A stretch of DNA of 64,000 nucleotides from Corynebacterium jeddahense (GCF_028609865.1 NZ_CP063194.1:1-64000), one strand, 5' to 3'. Positions 11,924 through 21,170 are shown, counted from the stretch's first letter. Notes: generated from the letters alone by a model not told the origin. Made by a program: numbers and translations.

Positions 11924-13063
11924 CTACTTCAGCACGCCGAGGGCGTTGAGTGCGTAGACGCCCGCGGCGCCGATGCCCGCGACCGCGAGCAGCGCGAGGA
12001 CCGGGCCGAGGACGGCGTTGATGTTCACCGTCGTGGCGGTCTCCGCCACGGCCGGGGTGGTGGTCGTGGTCGTGGGGGCTTTGGGGGTGGCCTTCGGGGC
12101 GTCGTTACGCTGCGGCTTCTTCTCCGCCGCGACGGCGCCGTGGCTCGTGGCGCGGGCGCCGACGGACTGCGCGGCGTGGCCGAGGCGCTGGGTGCGCAGC
12201 TGCAGCGCGTCCCAGTCGGCCGGGACCGCGACGGGGCCCTCGGCACCGTTCACGGTGTAGGGCTTCTCCGAGTAGTTGAAGGTGGAGGTGAGGTACTGGT
12301 AGTTCATCACCGAGCGGTAGTCCGGGTTCACCGGGGTGGAGGTGTGCACGGTGCCGGTAGCCTCGCGGGCGCCACCGTGGCGCAGGCCGAGGGTGTGGCC
12401 GAGCTCGTGGAGGATGGCGTTGCGCAGCTGCTCCTGGGTCTCCAGTTTGCCCGCGGCCACGTAGAACGCGTTGTCGCTCACCAGCGCGGTGCCCACGGCG
12501 AGGCTGCCACGCTCGGTGTTGTCGCCGATGACGCCGACGCGGAAGATGTTCTGGCGCTCGCCGAGGCGCTGGTCGATGTCGTTGAGCAGGCGCGCCGCCG
12601 GGACCTGGCCCTCGAAGTAGTTCTGGGTGTAGGCGAGGGTCTCGCCGCCGAACGGCTTGCCGTAGTTCGGGATGTTGGTGTAGACGTCGCCGGCGTCGAT
12701 GTGGAGGGCGATGCCGTGGGCGTCGAAGAGGTCGACGAGGTCCTGCAGGATCGCCGCGGACGGGGCAAACGACCTACCGTTGCCGTCTTCCATCCAGTTG
12801 AGCTGGAGGAACAGGTCCGGGCGGTGCGGGTCCGCGCCCCAGTCGGGCAGCGGGATCTCGGTGCCGTCGCGCAGGACGACGCCGTTGGTCTCCCACTCGT
12901 CCGGGAGGCCGTCGCCGTCGGCGTCGGGGAGGCGCTGCTCGTCGGCCGCGGCGGGGGCGGGCTCGACGAGGATCTCGTTGGCGCTGGCGGTGGGGGCGAT
13001 GCCGAAGAAAGCGACAGCGGCGGTGAGTGCGGCGGCGACTGCGGTGCGGGTCTGTGCGCGCAT
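11924..13063 (-). CDS. Secreted zinc metalloprotease with C-terminal membrane anchor
   Basis: The ATG at 13063 is chosen because AAGGAG lies 7-8 bases upstream; an earlier in-frame start at 13099 has no such site. The 379-residue protein begins with a signal peptide (MRAQTRTAVAAALTAAVAFF, cleavage near ASA). DADGDGLPDEWE follows, resembling the calcium-binding loop of type-3 thrombospondin repeats. The zinc site HELGHTLGLRH spans residues 219-229, with a Met-turn-like SVMNYQYL downstream, placing it among metzincin-type peptidases. A Thr/Pro-rich stretch then leads to a C-terminal hydrophobic segment. The substrate is unknown. Confidence 0.88.
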   Translation of the reverse strand: MRAQTRTAVAAALTAAVAFFGIAPTASANEILVEPAPAAADEQRLPDADGDGLPDEWETNGVVLRDGTEIPLPDWGADPHRPDLFLQLNWMEDGNGRSFAPSAAILQDLVDLFDAHGIALHIDAGDVYTNIPNYGKPFGGETLAYTQNYFEGQVPAARLLNDIDQRLGERQNIFRVGVIGDNTERGSLAVGTALVSDNAFYVAAGKLETQEQLRNAILHELGHTLGLRHGGAREATGTVHTSTPVNPDYRSVMNYQYLTSTFNYSEKPYTVNGAEGPVAVPADWDALQLRTQRLGHAAQSVGARATSHGAVAAEKKPQRNDAPKATPKAPTTTTTTPAVAETATTVNINAVLGPVLALLAVAGIGAAGVYALNALGVLK

Positions 13064-13187
13064 CCGGGGCTCCTTTGGTGTGGTGGAAGTGACGTGCAAT
13101 GCCAGTGTTCAGGTGACGGCCATGAGTTTATGCAGCAACTATGCGCACGTAAACCCGGCGGAATCCGGCGCGATTTTATAGCCGATC

Positions 13188-13494
13188 GTTGAACAATGTT
13201 TCCGGATTGTTCAACGTTTTCGCCCCTATTGAGCTGCAGATTGTTCACCAATCCGCGCCCCCGGTTCCGGGCCCCGCGCGGGTTGTTGAACGATCGCCGG
13301 ACCGTAGCGCCCGGATAGTTGAACAATGCATAAAACGCGCATATTATGCGTTTGCGCGAGCCCTTCGTTGCAGGCGCGGGCTGACCTGCGCGTTTCCCCG
13401 CATGACGCGCCCCGGCTCGCGTTGGCGGCGCCGAATCCGCAGCTGAACGGCCCGGATTGTTCAATGATCCGACCTTCGTCCCGGATTGTTCACC
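13188..13494. promoter_or_regulatory. Cluster of GTTGAACAAT-type motifs between protease and tRNA-Ile
   Basis: The 564-bp gap between the protease start and tRNA-Ile has no credible gene. It carries seven GTTGAACAAT-like sites on either strand: 13188-13197, 13206-13215, 13240-13249, 13285-13294, 13318-13327, 13456-13465 and 13485-13494. The first two form an inverted pair. The same sequence occurs at the start of both 273-bp leaders of the large surface proteins (16465 and 21174). An operator role is inferred from the repetition. Confidence 0.45.
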
Positions 13495-13627
13495 ACTTCG
13501 CCCAGCACCCCTACCCCCGCAAATTACCCCCGCCGTGGTGGGCCTGTGGTCGTCGCTACGCAAAGGCCCCTCACGCTGGCGATTTGGAGGAGTGTTGGGG
13601 TCTCTGTAATATCTCTTTTCGTTCAAA

Positions 13628-13701
13628 GGGCCTATAGCTCAGTCGGTTAGAGCGCATCGCTGATAACGATGAGGTCGCAGGTTCGATTCCTGCTAGGCCC
13701 A
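13628..13701 (+). tRNA. tRNA-Ile (anticodon GAT)
   Basis: The 74-nt cloverleaf has acceptor GGGCCTA pairing with TAGGCCC, discriminator A, D-arm with AGCTCAGTCGGTTAGAGC, anticodon loop CTGATAA and T-loop GGTTCGATTCC. No CCA is encoded. Confidence 0.97.
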
Positions 13702-13719
13702 CAGTGCCCCCGGGCACAC

Positions 13720-13792
13720 GGGGCATTAGCTCAGTTGGTAGAGCACCTGCTTTGCAAGCAGGATGTCAGGAGTTCGATTCTCCTATGCTCCA
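13720..13792 (+). tRNA. tRNA-Ala (anticodon TGC)
   Basis: The 73-nt cloverleaf has acceptor GGGGCAT with ATGCTCC, discriminator A, anticodon loop TTTGCAA and T-arm AGGAGTTCGATTCTCCT. It lies 18 bp after tRNA-Ile, the usual pair downstream of gyrA, and shares its transcript up to the terminator at 13798. Confidence 0.97.
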
Positions 13793-13797
13793 CAATC

Positions 13798-13826
13798 GCT
13801 CCCTCCGAGACGCGGAGGGAGCTTTT
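13798..13826 (+). terminator. Terminator of the tRNA-Ile/tRNA-Ala transcript
   Basis: A 10-bp stem (GCTCCCTCCG with CGGAGGGAGC) closes a 5-nt loop and is followed by TTTT. Confidence 0.9.
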
Positions 13827-13872
13827 GCGTTGCGACGCCAGCTTCGCCCGGACTTCCCGAGCGCCAGCCCGC

Positions 13873-14030
13873 AAACCCTGAGAATCAAACCATGAGAATC
13901 CCCCAAAACCGGCCATTCTCATGGTTTGGTTCTCATGGTTTGGGCCCCCGGCCCCGCCGAGCCGCACGGGACCAGCGTAGGGGGGGATAGCCGAGAGGGA
14001 ATGAGGACAATATTGACCTCATTCCCTCTC
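13873..14030. repeat. Composite intergenic repeat, copy A (long hairpin plus CAATATTG palindrome)
   Basis: Two structures lie in tandem. The first is an inverted repeat with 27-bp arms at 13873-13899 and 13915-13941, each arm holding two copies of a CATGAGAA-type unit, with a 15-nt loop. The second, at 13993-14030, is a 38-bp near-perfect palindrome centred on CAATATTG with GAGAGGGAATGAGG arms. The same pair recurs at 53192-53365 with different filler between. The palindrome ends 49 bp before the crtB start, so it could act as an operator. Confidence 0.85.
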
Positions 14031-14079
14031 ACCACCACCCCCACCTCCCGGCCGCACCCGCGCGGTACACTGCCACACC

Positions 14080-14922
14080 GTGACCGCAACCAATCTCGCG
14101 CGCTACGACCGCATGTGCGACCGCGCCGCGGCGCAGGTCATCGCGGCGTACTCGACGAGTTTCGCGCTCGCGGCGAAAGCGCTGGGCCAGCCGGAGCGGA
14201 AGCACATCCGCAACATCTACGCCATGGTGCGCATCGCGGACGAGCTCGTCGACGGCACGGCGGCCGAGGCGCACGAGTGCCCGGAGACCGCCCTGGACAT
14301 GTACGAGGAGCAGGTGCTCCACGCCCCGCACCACCGCTTCCACACGGACCCGGTCCTGCACGCCTACGCCCGCACGCACCGGGAGTGCGAGCTCGACGAC
14401 GCCCACGTGCGCGCGTTTTTCGCCTCCATGCGCGCGGACCTGACGCAGACGTCGTACAGCGCGGAGGAGCTGGATACCTATATATATGGCTCCGCGGAGG
14501 CGATCGGGCTCATGTGCCTCGCCGTCTTCCTCCGCGGCGCGGGTCCGGCGCCGGCCGAGCGCGCCACGATGGAGCGCGGGGCGCGGGCGCTCGGCAGCGC
14601 TTTCCAGAAGGTGAACTTCCTGCGCGACTACGGGGAGGACCACCGCGAGCTCGGCCGGGTGTACCTCGCGGGCCCGCTTGACGACGCACTCAAGCACACC
14701 CTCACCACCCACATCACCGCCGAGCTCGACCAAGCGCGCGAAGCGATCCCGCTCCTGCCGCGGTCCGCGCGCGGGGGAGTGGCGGCCGCGGAGGCGCTGT
14801 TCCGCGAGCTCAACGAGATGATTGAGGCGGCGCCGGCGGCGGAGCTGGCGTCGACACGCATTTGCGTGCCGAACCACCGCAAGCTCGTGCTCACGGCGCG
14901 GGCGATCGCGGGGCAGCGATGA
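14080..14922 (+). CDS. crtB: Phytoene synthase (squalene/phytoene synthase family)
   Basis: CrtB condenses two isoprenyl diphosphates (normally geranylgeranyl-PP) head to head into phytoene. The 280-residue protein starts at GTG 14080 and has both aspartate-rich substrate-binding motifs: ADELVD (about residues 54-59) and FLRDYGEDHRELGRVY (about 184-199). The length is normal. Its stop overlaps the crtI start (ATGA at 14919-14922), so the two enzymes are translationally coupled. The CAATATTG palindrome sits just upstream. No crtE or cyclase genes lie nearby, so the final pigment cannot be read from this window. Confidence 0.9.
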   Translation: MTATNLARYDRMCDRAAAQVIAAYSTSFALAAKALGQPERKHIRNIYAMVRIADELVDGTAAEAHECPETALDMYEEQVLHAPHHRFHTDPVLHAYARTHRECELDDAHVRAFFASMRADLTQTSYSAEELDTYIYGSAEAIGLMCLAVFLRGAGPAPAERATMERGARALGSAFQKVNFLRDYGEDHRELGRVYLAGPLDDALKHTLTTHITAELDQAREAIPLLPRSARGGVAAAEALFRELNEMIEAAPAAELASTRICVPNHRKLVLTARAIAGQR

Positions 14923-16454
14923 CGCAATCCGCCGTGGTCATCGGCGCGGGCATCGCCGGCATGGCCACCGCCGCGCTGCTCGCGCGCGAGGGCATGGACA
15001 CGACGGTGGTGGAGCAGCTGCCCACGGTCGGCGGCCGCGCGGGCAGCGAGACCGTCGACGGCTTTCGCTTCGACACCGGCCCGAGCTGGTACCTCATGCC
15101 GGACGCGTTCGACCACTTCTTCGGCCTCTTTGGCAAGCGCGCGGACGACCTGCTTGACCTCGTCCCGCTCACCCCGGCCTACCGCCTCTTCCCGGAGCGC
15201 GGCGAGCCCATCGACGTCACCTCCGGCCGCAAGAACGCCGCCGCGCTTTTCGAGTCAATCGAGCCCGGCGCCGGCGACAAGCTGCGGGCGTACCTCGACA
15301 GCGCTGCGGAAACCTACGACCTGGCCACCCAGAACTTCCTCTACACCACGTTCAGCTCCCCGGCGCCGCTCAAGGCCCTGCGCGGCAACTACCGCCGGCT
15401 CGCCCGCTTCCTCGCCGAGCCGCTCGACCGCTTCGCCGCGCGGAGCTTCGCCGACACCCGACTGCGCCAGATGCTCACCTACCCCGCGGTGTTCCTCTCC
15501 TCGCGCCCGGAGCGCACGCCGAGCATGTACCACCTGCTGAGCCACACCGACCTCACGCAGGGTGTGCGCTACCCGCAGGGCGGGTTCGCCGCCGTGACGG
15601 ACGCCCTCTACGCGCTGTGCCTCGAGCAGGGCGTGACGTTCCGCCTCGGCGCCGAGGTCGCCGCCATCGCGTACTCCGGGCGACGGGCCACGGGCGTCAC
15701 GCTTATCGACGGCCTCACGGTCCCCGCCGACCTCGTCGTCTCCTGCGCGGACCTCCACCACACCGAGACGCGTCTGCTGCCGCAACGCAAGCGCACCTAC
15801 CGCGAGCGCTACTTCGCCCCGCGCGACCCGGGGCTGGGCACGGTGCTCGTCATGCTCGGCGTCGAGGGCGCGCTGCCGCGGCTGGCTCACCACAACTTCC
15901 TGTTCAGCGAGGACTGGTCGGAGGACTTCGACGCGGTCTTCGACGGGCCGGTGCCGTCGCGCCCGCTCGGGGCCTCGCGCTCCATCTACGTGTGCAAGCC
16001 GAGCGCCACCGACCCGTCCGTCGCACCCCGCGGCTGCGAGAACCTGTTCATCCTCGTGCCGGTGCCGGCGGACGAGGCGGTCGGCCACGGCGACATGTAC
16101 CGGGGCGAGGCGAGCGAGCAGGTGCGCCGCATCGCCGACGCGGCGGTCGAACAGGTCGCGCGGGTGTGTGGGGATGACGGGTTGGGCCGGAGGGTCGTCG
16201 TTAAGCGAACGCTCGGGCCGGCGGACTTCGCGGAGCGATACCACGCGTGGTCGGGCGGGTCGATCGGGCCGGCGCACACGCTGCGGCAGTCCGCGTTCCT
16301 GCGCGGGCGTAACCGGAGCCGGAAGCTGGGCAACCTGTACTACGCCGGCGCGACGACGGTGCCCGGGGTGGGTGTGCCGATGTGCCTGATATCCGCCGAG
16401 AATGTGCTCAAGCGCGTGCGCGGGGACCGCAGCTCCGGCCCGCTTGACGCGTGA
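14919..16454 (+). CDS. crtI: Phytoene desaturase (CrtI-type FAD oxidoreductase)
   Basis: CrtI introduces conjugated double bases-pairs of the polyene chain by FAD-dependent desaturation of phytoene. The ATG at 14919 gives 511 residues beginning MTQSAVVIGAGIAGMATAAL, a Rossmann FAD-binding motif. The C-terminal signature GVGVPMCLISAENVLKRV is typical of bacterial CrtI. The frame is open further upstream (14862), but that part is crtB sequence. It overlaps crtB by 4 bp. Related desaturases act on C30 or C50 carotenoids, so substrate length is uncertain. Confidence 0.9.
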   Translation: MTQSAVVIGAGIAGMATAALLAREGMDTTVVEQLPTVGGRAGSETVDGFRFDTGPSWYLMPDAFDHFFGLFGKRADDLLDLVPLTPAYRLFPERGEPIDVTSGRKNAAALFESIEPGAGDKLRAYLDSAAETYDLATQNFLYTTFSSPAPLKALRGNYRRLARFLAEPLDRFAARSFADTRLRQMLTYPAVFLSSRPERTPSMYHLLSHTDLTQGVRYPQGGFAAVTDALYALCLEQGVTFRLGAEVAAIAYSGRRATGVTLIDGLTVPADLVVSCADLHHTETRLLPQRKRTYRERYFAPRDPGLGTVLVMLGVEGALPRLAHHNFLFSEDWSEDFDAVFDGPVPSRPLGASRSIYVCKPSATDPSVAPRGCENLFILVPVPADEAVGHGDMYRGEASEQVRRIADAAVEQVARVCGDDGLGRRVVVKRTLGPADFAERYHAWSGGSIGPAHTLRQSAFLRGRNRSRKLGNLYYAGATTVPGVGVPMCLISAENVLKRVRGDRSSGPLDA

Positions 16455-16461
16455 GTAGGGC

Positions 16462-16734
16462 GTTGTTGAACAATCGTTGTGATTGTGGTGAAGATCACCT
16501 TGTGTTTTTCTTCCTGAGTACTGTCTAAAGGTCAAGGTCAGCGGGCCGGATTTTGGGGTTTGTGGGGGTGATCTGGCGTTTTGGGCTGTTATACGGGGGT
16601 TCGGACTATTCTCCAAGGCGTTCTTGCGATTAAATGTGTGTTTATCAGTTTGGAGATCCGTGTTCAGGTGATCTCAAGGCTGCTTCGAATATCTCCTCCG
16701 ACTTGTAAGGAAAGAAGCCGTTGAAGAACGCACA
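16462..16734 (+). repeat. 273-bp leader repeat, copy 1 (promoter and 5' UTR of first surface protein)
   Basis: This sequence is almost identical to 21171-21443, offset by 4709 bp, with only a few differences near 16590-16610. It begins with GTTGAACAAT, contains GGTGAAGATCACC, and ends inside the first codons of the surface protein gene with AAGGAAAG before the TTG start. Both paralogues therefore share one promoter and translation-initiation design. Confidence 0.9.
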
Positions 16735-19700
16735 GCTTAAGAAGCGCGTCATGGCCACCATGGTTTCCGCCACGGTGGCTTTCGGTGGTGTAGCGATCGT
16801 CGCTCCCTCCGCCGACGCTGACATCCGCATTACCAGCCAGTACTCCCAGCTCGACCAGGCCGACCTCGACGCCGCGAAGGCGTACAACAAGCAGTTCCGC
16901 GCGGACCACGCCACGTTCGGCAACTTCAACACCGCGTACGGCGCGGGTTGGTGCATCGACGAGGACCTGCCGGTGCCGCAGGTGGACACCCTGTTCGACG
17001 TCCGTAAGCTCGACGGCACGTCCGGCTACTACGGCTTTAACGGCGACCTGGGCGGCGACCTGCGCATCCACCCGGACATCCAGAAGGCCGCCATCAACCT
17101 GACCAAGCTCATGCTCACCGAGTACAAGCGCGGCAACGGCGACCAGGTCAAGAAGATGAACTTGGCGCTGCAGGCGCTGCTGTCCAACGACGAGGGAACC
17201 CTGGACAAGATCCGCGGCCTCATCGAGGGCTCCGTGACCGCGATTCCGCGCGACCGCTACGCTCAGCTGCCGCCGAAGGTCACCGCGCAGGAGTTCCTGC
17301 AGTGGACCGGCTTCGACGTCGCGCAGAACCCGAAGAGGCAGCTCGGCCAGACCCGCTTCTACCTGGTGAAGAACGAACAGGTCTTCAACCAGCTCAACGT
17401 CAAGTCCGGCGAGTACGTCACCGTGCTGGTGCCGCGCGACTACAACGTGTACGCGGACCAGAACATCGAGCCGACGCACCAGCGCATCGTCATCGTCGCG
17501 CAGCCGGGCCTCGAGGGCTACGAGCCGAACGTGAAGCGCCCGGAGGTCCGCGAGACCAAGTGGGTGCCCCAGCCGCCGGTCACCGTCACCGAGACGAAGC
17601 CGGGCCAGGTTGTCACCGTCACCGAGCGCGTCCAGCCGTCCGCAGAGACCTGGGTTGAGGAGCGCCCGAAGCTCACGGTTACCGAGTACTACCAGCCGAA
17701 GACGCAGGTGACCGAGACCGTTACTCAGCCGGACACCACCGTCACCGAGACGCGTCGCCCGGAGATGTCCGGCGTGACCGAGACCTACACCCGCGAGGTG
17801 CAGCCGACCACCGTCACCTCCACACTGCCGGCGCAGACCGTCACGGTGCGCAAGGAAGAGCCGGTGATCAAGACCGTCACCGAGACCGTGACCCCGCAGT
17901 CCACCGTCGACGGCCAGACCCAGACCGCAGTGGTGACCAAGACGGCTGAGCCGTCCTATGAGACCGTCACCAAGACGCTCGAGCCGGTCACCGAGACCGC
18001 GACCGTCACCGCGGCGCCGAAGACCGAGGTCTCCTACGTCACCGAGACCATCAAGAACGTGGCCAACATCGAGCGCACGACCGAGGTCGAGCGCTACTAC
18101 CGCCACTACAGCTACGCCTTCGACTTCGGTTTCAAGGAGGGTGCTTCCCAGACCATCCCGGTCGAGGGCCTCGGCGACTGGAAGATCGACTTTGTCGACG
18201 ACTCCAACGGCCTGGTCAAGGTTGAGAAAGTCATCGTCGACGGCAAGGCGCAGCTGAAGATCACCCCGCAGCGCGAGGGCCGCGGCCTCGTCCGCGTCGT
18301 CGTGGTCGACGGCGAGGGCAACCGCCACGAGTACGCGATCAACGTGGTCAACGAGAAGTCCGAGAAGATCGTGGAGAACAACGTCACGGTCAACAACCAC
18401 TACTTCAACGTGGGCGTCGGCGCGAAGGACCAGACGATCCAGATCCCGCAGAACTGGGACTACAAGATCACCGAGGGTGGCCAGAACATCACCACTGGCC
18501 TCGTCGACGGCGGCCTCAAGGTCACGTTCAACGAGGGCGCGTCCGGCACCTCCAAGATCGAGGTGTTCGAAAAGGGCAAGTCCGAGAACAACCGCAACCA
18601 GAACAACTACATCTTCAACATCGACGGTTCCCGCAACCGCTTCGAGCAGACCCGCATCATCGGCAACGCCAACTCCTACAAGCTCGAGGTCAATGACGTT
18701 GAGAAGCAGCCGAAGATCGTCTCCGGCGCCGAGTTCATCGAGAGCATCTCGCGTGACAGCGAAGGCTTCTGGATCATCACCCCGCGCAAGGACGCCCAGG
18801 GCGACGCGGTCATCGAGGCGACCGACAAGAACGGCGACGTCTACACCTACACCCTGAAGATCAAGCAGGGCACCAACGTGCTGGTGGACGTCCAGACCAT
18901 CAAGATCAACGAGGGCGACAGCGCGACGATCAAGGCCGAGGACGGTCTGAAGCTCGAGCAGATCTCCGGCGACAAGAAGAACTGGGATTGGCTGCCCGTT
19001 GACGGCGGCTACAAGATCGTCAACAAGGTGAACGGCTCCGCGACGTTCAACCTCTACGCCGAGGACAAGAACGCCGAGGGCGGCCGCATCCTCGTCGGCG
19101 TATACACCGTGATCGCGCAGCCGATCCAGGACGAGAAGTTCGAGCCGGTGAAGACCGAGCGCAACATCCTCGACCGCAACACGGTGGAGCTCACCCCGGG
19201 TGACGCCGGCAACGAGATCAAGGTGACGAAGGGCAAGGACAACGCCACCGTCGTCTTCCAGGACGGCAAGTACCGCATCATGCCGAAGCCGGGCTTTGAG
19301 GGCGACATTGAGGTCACCGAGACCGCGCAGGGCAAGCCGATCGCCATCTACACCCTGCACGTGGCAAAGGGCGATGTTGAAAAGCGTGAAAAGGATGTCA
19401 AGGCTGGCTCCCCGCTGGAGATCTCCGACATCAAGCCCGGCGGCTCCGAGATCCGCGTCGTCGAGGGCGAGAACCTCCTCGACCTGAACAAGACCCACCT
19501 CACGGCCGGAAGCGTCGTGTTCAAGCCGGGCGTGACCGGCAAGGTGGTCATCGAGAACCTCAACTCCCGCGGCATCCCGTTCCAGGAGTTCACCTACAAC
19601 GTCACCCCGGTGCAGGCGCAGGAGCAGACGATTGAGCTGACGGGCGACAGCCGCGCCGAGGTGTCGCTGCCGAAGGACTACACCTACGAGCTCAAGGGCG

Positions 19701-21106
19701 ACGACGTGGTCGACGTCACCCGCCAGGGCGACACGCTCGTGCTCAAGCCGAAGAGCGGCCAGAAGGGCACCGCCGCGACCCTCGAGGTCAAGGACGAGAA
19801 CGGCACCGTCGTGTACCGCTACCCCCTCGCGGTGGACGGCACGAAGCGTGGCGCCACCGGGTCCACGATCAACAACTCCTTCGACCTCACCCAGAGCGGC
19901 ACGTTCAAGATCACCCGCGTGAACAAGAACCCGCTGTCCGTCGAGTCTGGCTCCCAGTGGGTCAACATCGAGGAGCGCAACGGCGAGTGGATCCTCACCC
20001 CGAAGGGTCCGGATTCCGTGGGCAAGACCGTCACCGTCGTGGAGACGCGCGGTGACGTCATCGTCAAGCGCCACGAGATCACGATCCAGCCGGATCCGAC
20101 GCCGCTGGGCTACAAGGAAGAGCGTCGCGTCTTCCTCGAGCAGGTCGACGGCCAGGTCGTCGCCGGCAAGGAAGGCAACACGCTGCACGTCCGCCGCGGC
20201 AACGACATCGTGACGGTTGTCGAGCCGGCGCCGGGTGAGCTGCAGATCGTCCCGCAGGAGGGCAAGTCCGGCTACGTCGTGGTCGAGGAGCTCGACGCGC
20301 AGGGCAGCCTGGTGCGAGTCATCGAGATGGAGGTCCCGGAAACCGCTCAGGGCACCACCGCCGAGCCGCCGAAGCTCACCGAGAAGGGTAAGGGCGACCG
20401 CGACAAGGGCTGGACAATCAAGGTCGAGGGCGGCTCCAACTCCGTCATCGTCAACACCTGCAACGGCAGCAGCTGCACCGTGCTCGACCCGAAGTGGGTC
20501 AAACCGACCGAGGACGGCATCCAGGTCCTCCCGGGCGCCCCGATCCCGGCCGGCACCGACCACCTCGAGATCATCGGCCTGCCGAGCAGCATCCGCCAGG
20601 GTGAGGCGAAGCTGGAGATCAACGTCAACACCAATTCTGAGAACAAGAACGGTGCGCACGGTGATTCCGGGGCCGACCAGGGCTCGTCCGACCTCGACGG
20701 CAAGTGCATCGCCGGCATCGTGGGCCTGACCGCCCCGCTGCTGCTGGCCATCCCGGTGGGCATCCTCTCCCAGGTGCAGATCCCGGGCCTCGAGGGCCTC
20801 TCCGCGCAGATTAACGACGCCATCCGGCAGGCAAACGACCAGATCCAGAAGGGCCTGGGCATCTACGACGAGGATCGCGCGCAGCGCGCCGCGAGCCTGC
20901 AGGGCGCGTTCTCCGTGGACAACCCGCAGATGCTCCAGCTGGCCGCTGGCTCGCTCGGCGCGATCACGCTCGGCCTGTTCCTGATCGATCAGGTGCTGCG
21001 TGCCTGCGGCCAGGAGGAGATGACGTCCTCCTACCAGATTGGCAAGGCGACCAATAACGACACCCTCATGTACGGCTCCTCCGGCAAGGCGGACGACAAG
21101 AAGTAG
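16721..21106 (+). CDS. Giant secreted surface protein, paralogue 1
   Basis: The 1461-residue protein starts at TTG 16721 behind AAGGAAAG. A signal peptide (MKNAQLKKRVMATMVSATVA, cleavage near ADA) leads to a globular N-terminal domain containing GWCIDED. A Thr/Val-rich region of TVTET-like units follows at about residues 285-445. A long series of beta-rich Ig-like repeats ends in a C-terminal module beginning KCIAGIVGLTAPLLLAIPVG, a hydrophobic anchor common in corynebacterial surface proteins. It has no LPxTG signal. It is probably an adhesin or envelope-layer protein; the exact function is unknown. It is paralogous to the next gene over the whole length. Confidence 0.85.
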   Translation: MKNAQLKKRVMATMVSATVAFGGVAIVAPSADADIRITSQYSQLDQADLDAAKAYNKQFRADHATFGNFNTAYGAGWCIDEDLPVPQVDTLFDVRKLDGTSGYYGFNGDLGGDLRIHPDIQKAAINLTKLMLTEYKRGNGDQVKKMNLALQALLSNDEGTLDKIRGLIEGSVTAIPRDRYAQLPPKVTAQEFLQWTGFDVAQNPKRQLGQTRFYLVKNEQVFNQLNVKSGEYVTVLVPRDYNVYADQNIEPTHQRIVIVAQPGLEGYEPNVKRPEVRETKWVPQPPVTVTETKPGQVVTVTERVQPSAETWVEERPKLTVTEYYQPKTQVTETVTQPDTTVTETRRPEMSGVTETYTREVQPTTVTSTLPAQTVTVRKEEPVIKTVTETVTPQSTVDGQTQTAVVTKTAEPSYETVTKTLEPVTETATVTAAPKTEVSYVTETIKNVANIERTTEVERYYRHYSYAFDFGFKEGASQTIPVEGLGDWKIDFVDDSNGLVKVEKVIVDGKAQLKITPQREGRGLVRVVVVDGEGNRHEYAINVVNEKSEKIVENNVTVNNHYFNVGVGAKDQTIQIPQNWDYKITEGGQNITTGLVDGGLKVTFNEGASGTSKIEVFEKGKSENNRNQNNYIFNIDGSRNRFEQTRIIGNANSYKLEVNDVEKQPKIVSGAEFIESISRDSEGFWIITPRKDAQGDAVIEATDKNGDVYTYTLKIKQGTNVLVDVQTIKINEGDSATIKAEDGLKLEQISGDKKNWDWLPVDGGYKIVNKVNGSATFNLYAEDKNAEGGRILVGVYTVIAQPIQDEKFEPVKTERNILDRNTVELTPGDAGNEIKVTKGKDNATVVFQDGKYRIMPKPGFEGDIEVTETAQGKPIAIYTLHVAKGDVEKREKDVKAGSPLEISDIKPGGSEIRVVEGENLLDLNKTHLTAGSVVFKPGVTGKVVIENLNSRGIPFQEFTYNVTPVQAQEQTIELTGDSRAEVSLPKDYTYELKGDDVVDVTRQGDTLVLKPKSGQKGTAATLEVKDENGTVVYRYPLAVDGTKRGATGSTINNSFDLTQSGTFKITRVNKNPLSVESGSQWVNIEERNGEWILTPKGPDSVGKTVTVVETRGDVIVKRHEITIQPDPTPLGYKEERRVFLEQVDGQVVAGKEGNTLHVRRGNDIVTVVEPAPGELQIVPQEGKSGYVVVEELDAQGSLVRVIEMEVPETAQGTTAEPPKLTEKGKGDRDKGWTIKVEGGSNSVIVNTCNGSSCTVLDPKWVKPTEDGIQVLPGAPIPAGTDHLEIIGLPSSIRQGEAKLEINVNTNSENKNGAHGDSGADQGSSDLDGKCIAGIVGLTAPLLLAIPVGILSQVQIPGLEGLSAQINDAIRQANDQIQKGLGIYDEDRAQRAASLQGAFSVDNPQMLQLAAGSLGAITLGLFLIDQVLRACGQEEMTSSYQIGKATNNDTLMYGSSGKADDKK

Positions 21107-21121
21107 TCCCGCCTAGCGCCC

Positions 21122-21156
21122 CGAAAGCCCGGAACCGGAATGGTTCCGGGCTTTCG
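21122..21156 (+). terminator. Strong hairpin after surface protein 1
   Basis: A perfect 15-bp stem (CGAAAGCCCGGAACC and its complement) closes a 5-nt loop, GGAAT. There is no long T-run, only TTTCG within the stem end. It separates the gene from the second leader repeat. Confidence 0.7.
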
Positions 21157-21170
21157 ACGTTGGTACCCGC

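Noticed and set aside
13188..13215. LexA/SOS box reading of the inverted GTTGAACAAT pair
   Set aside because: Actinobacterial LexA boxes read TCGAAC(N4)GTTCGA; the half-sites and spacing here differ.
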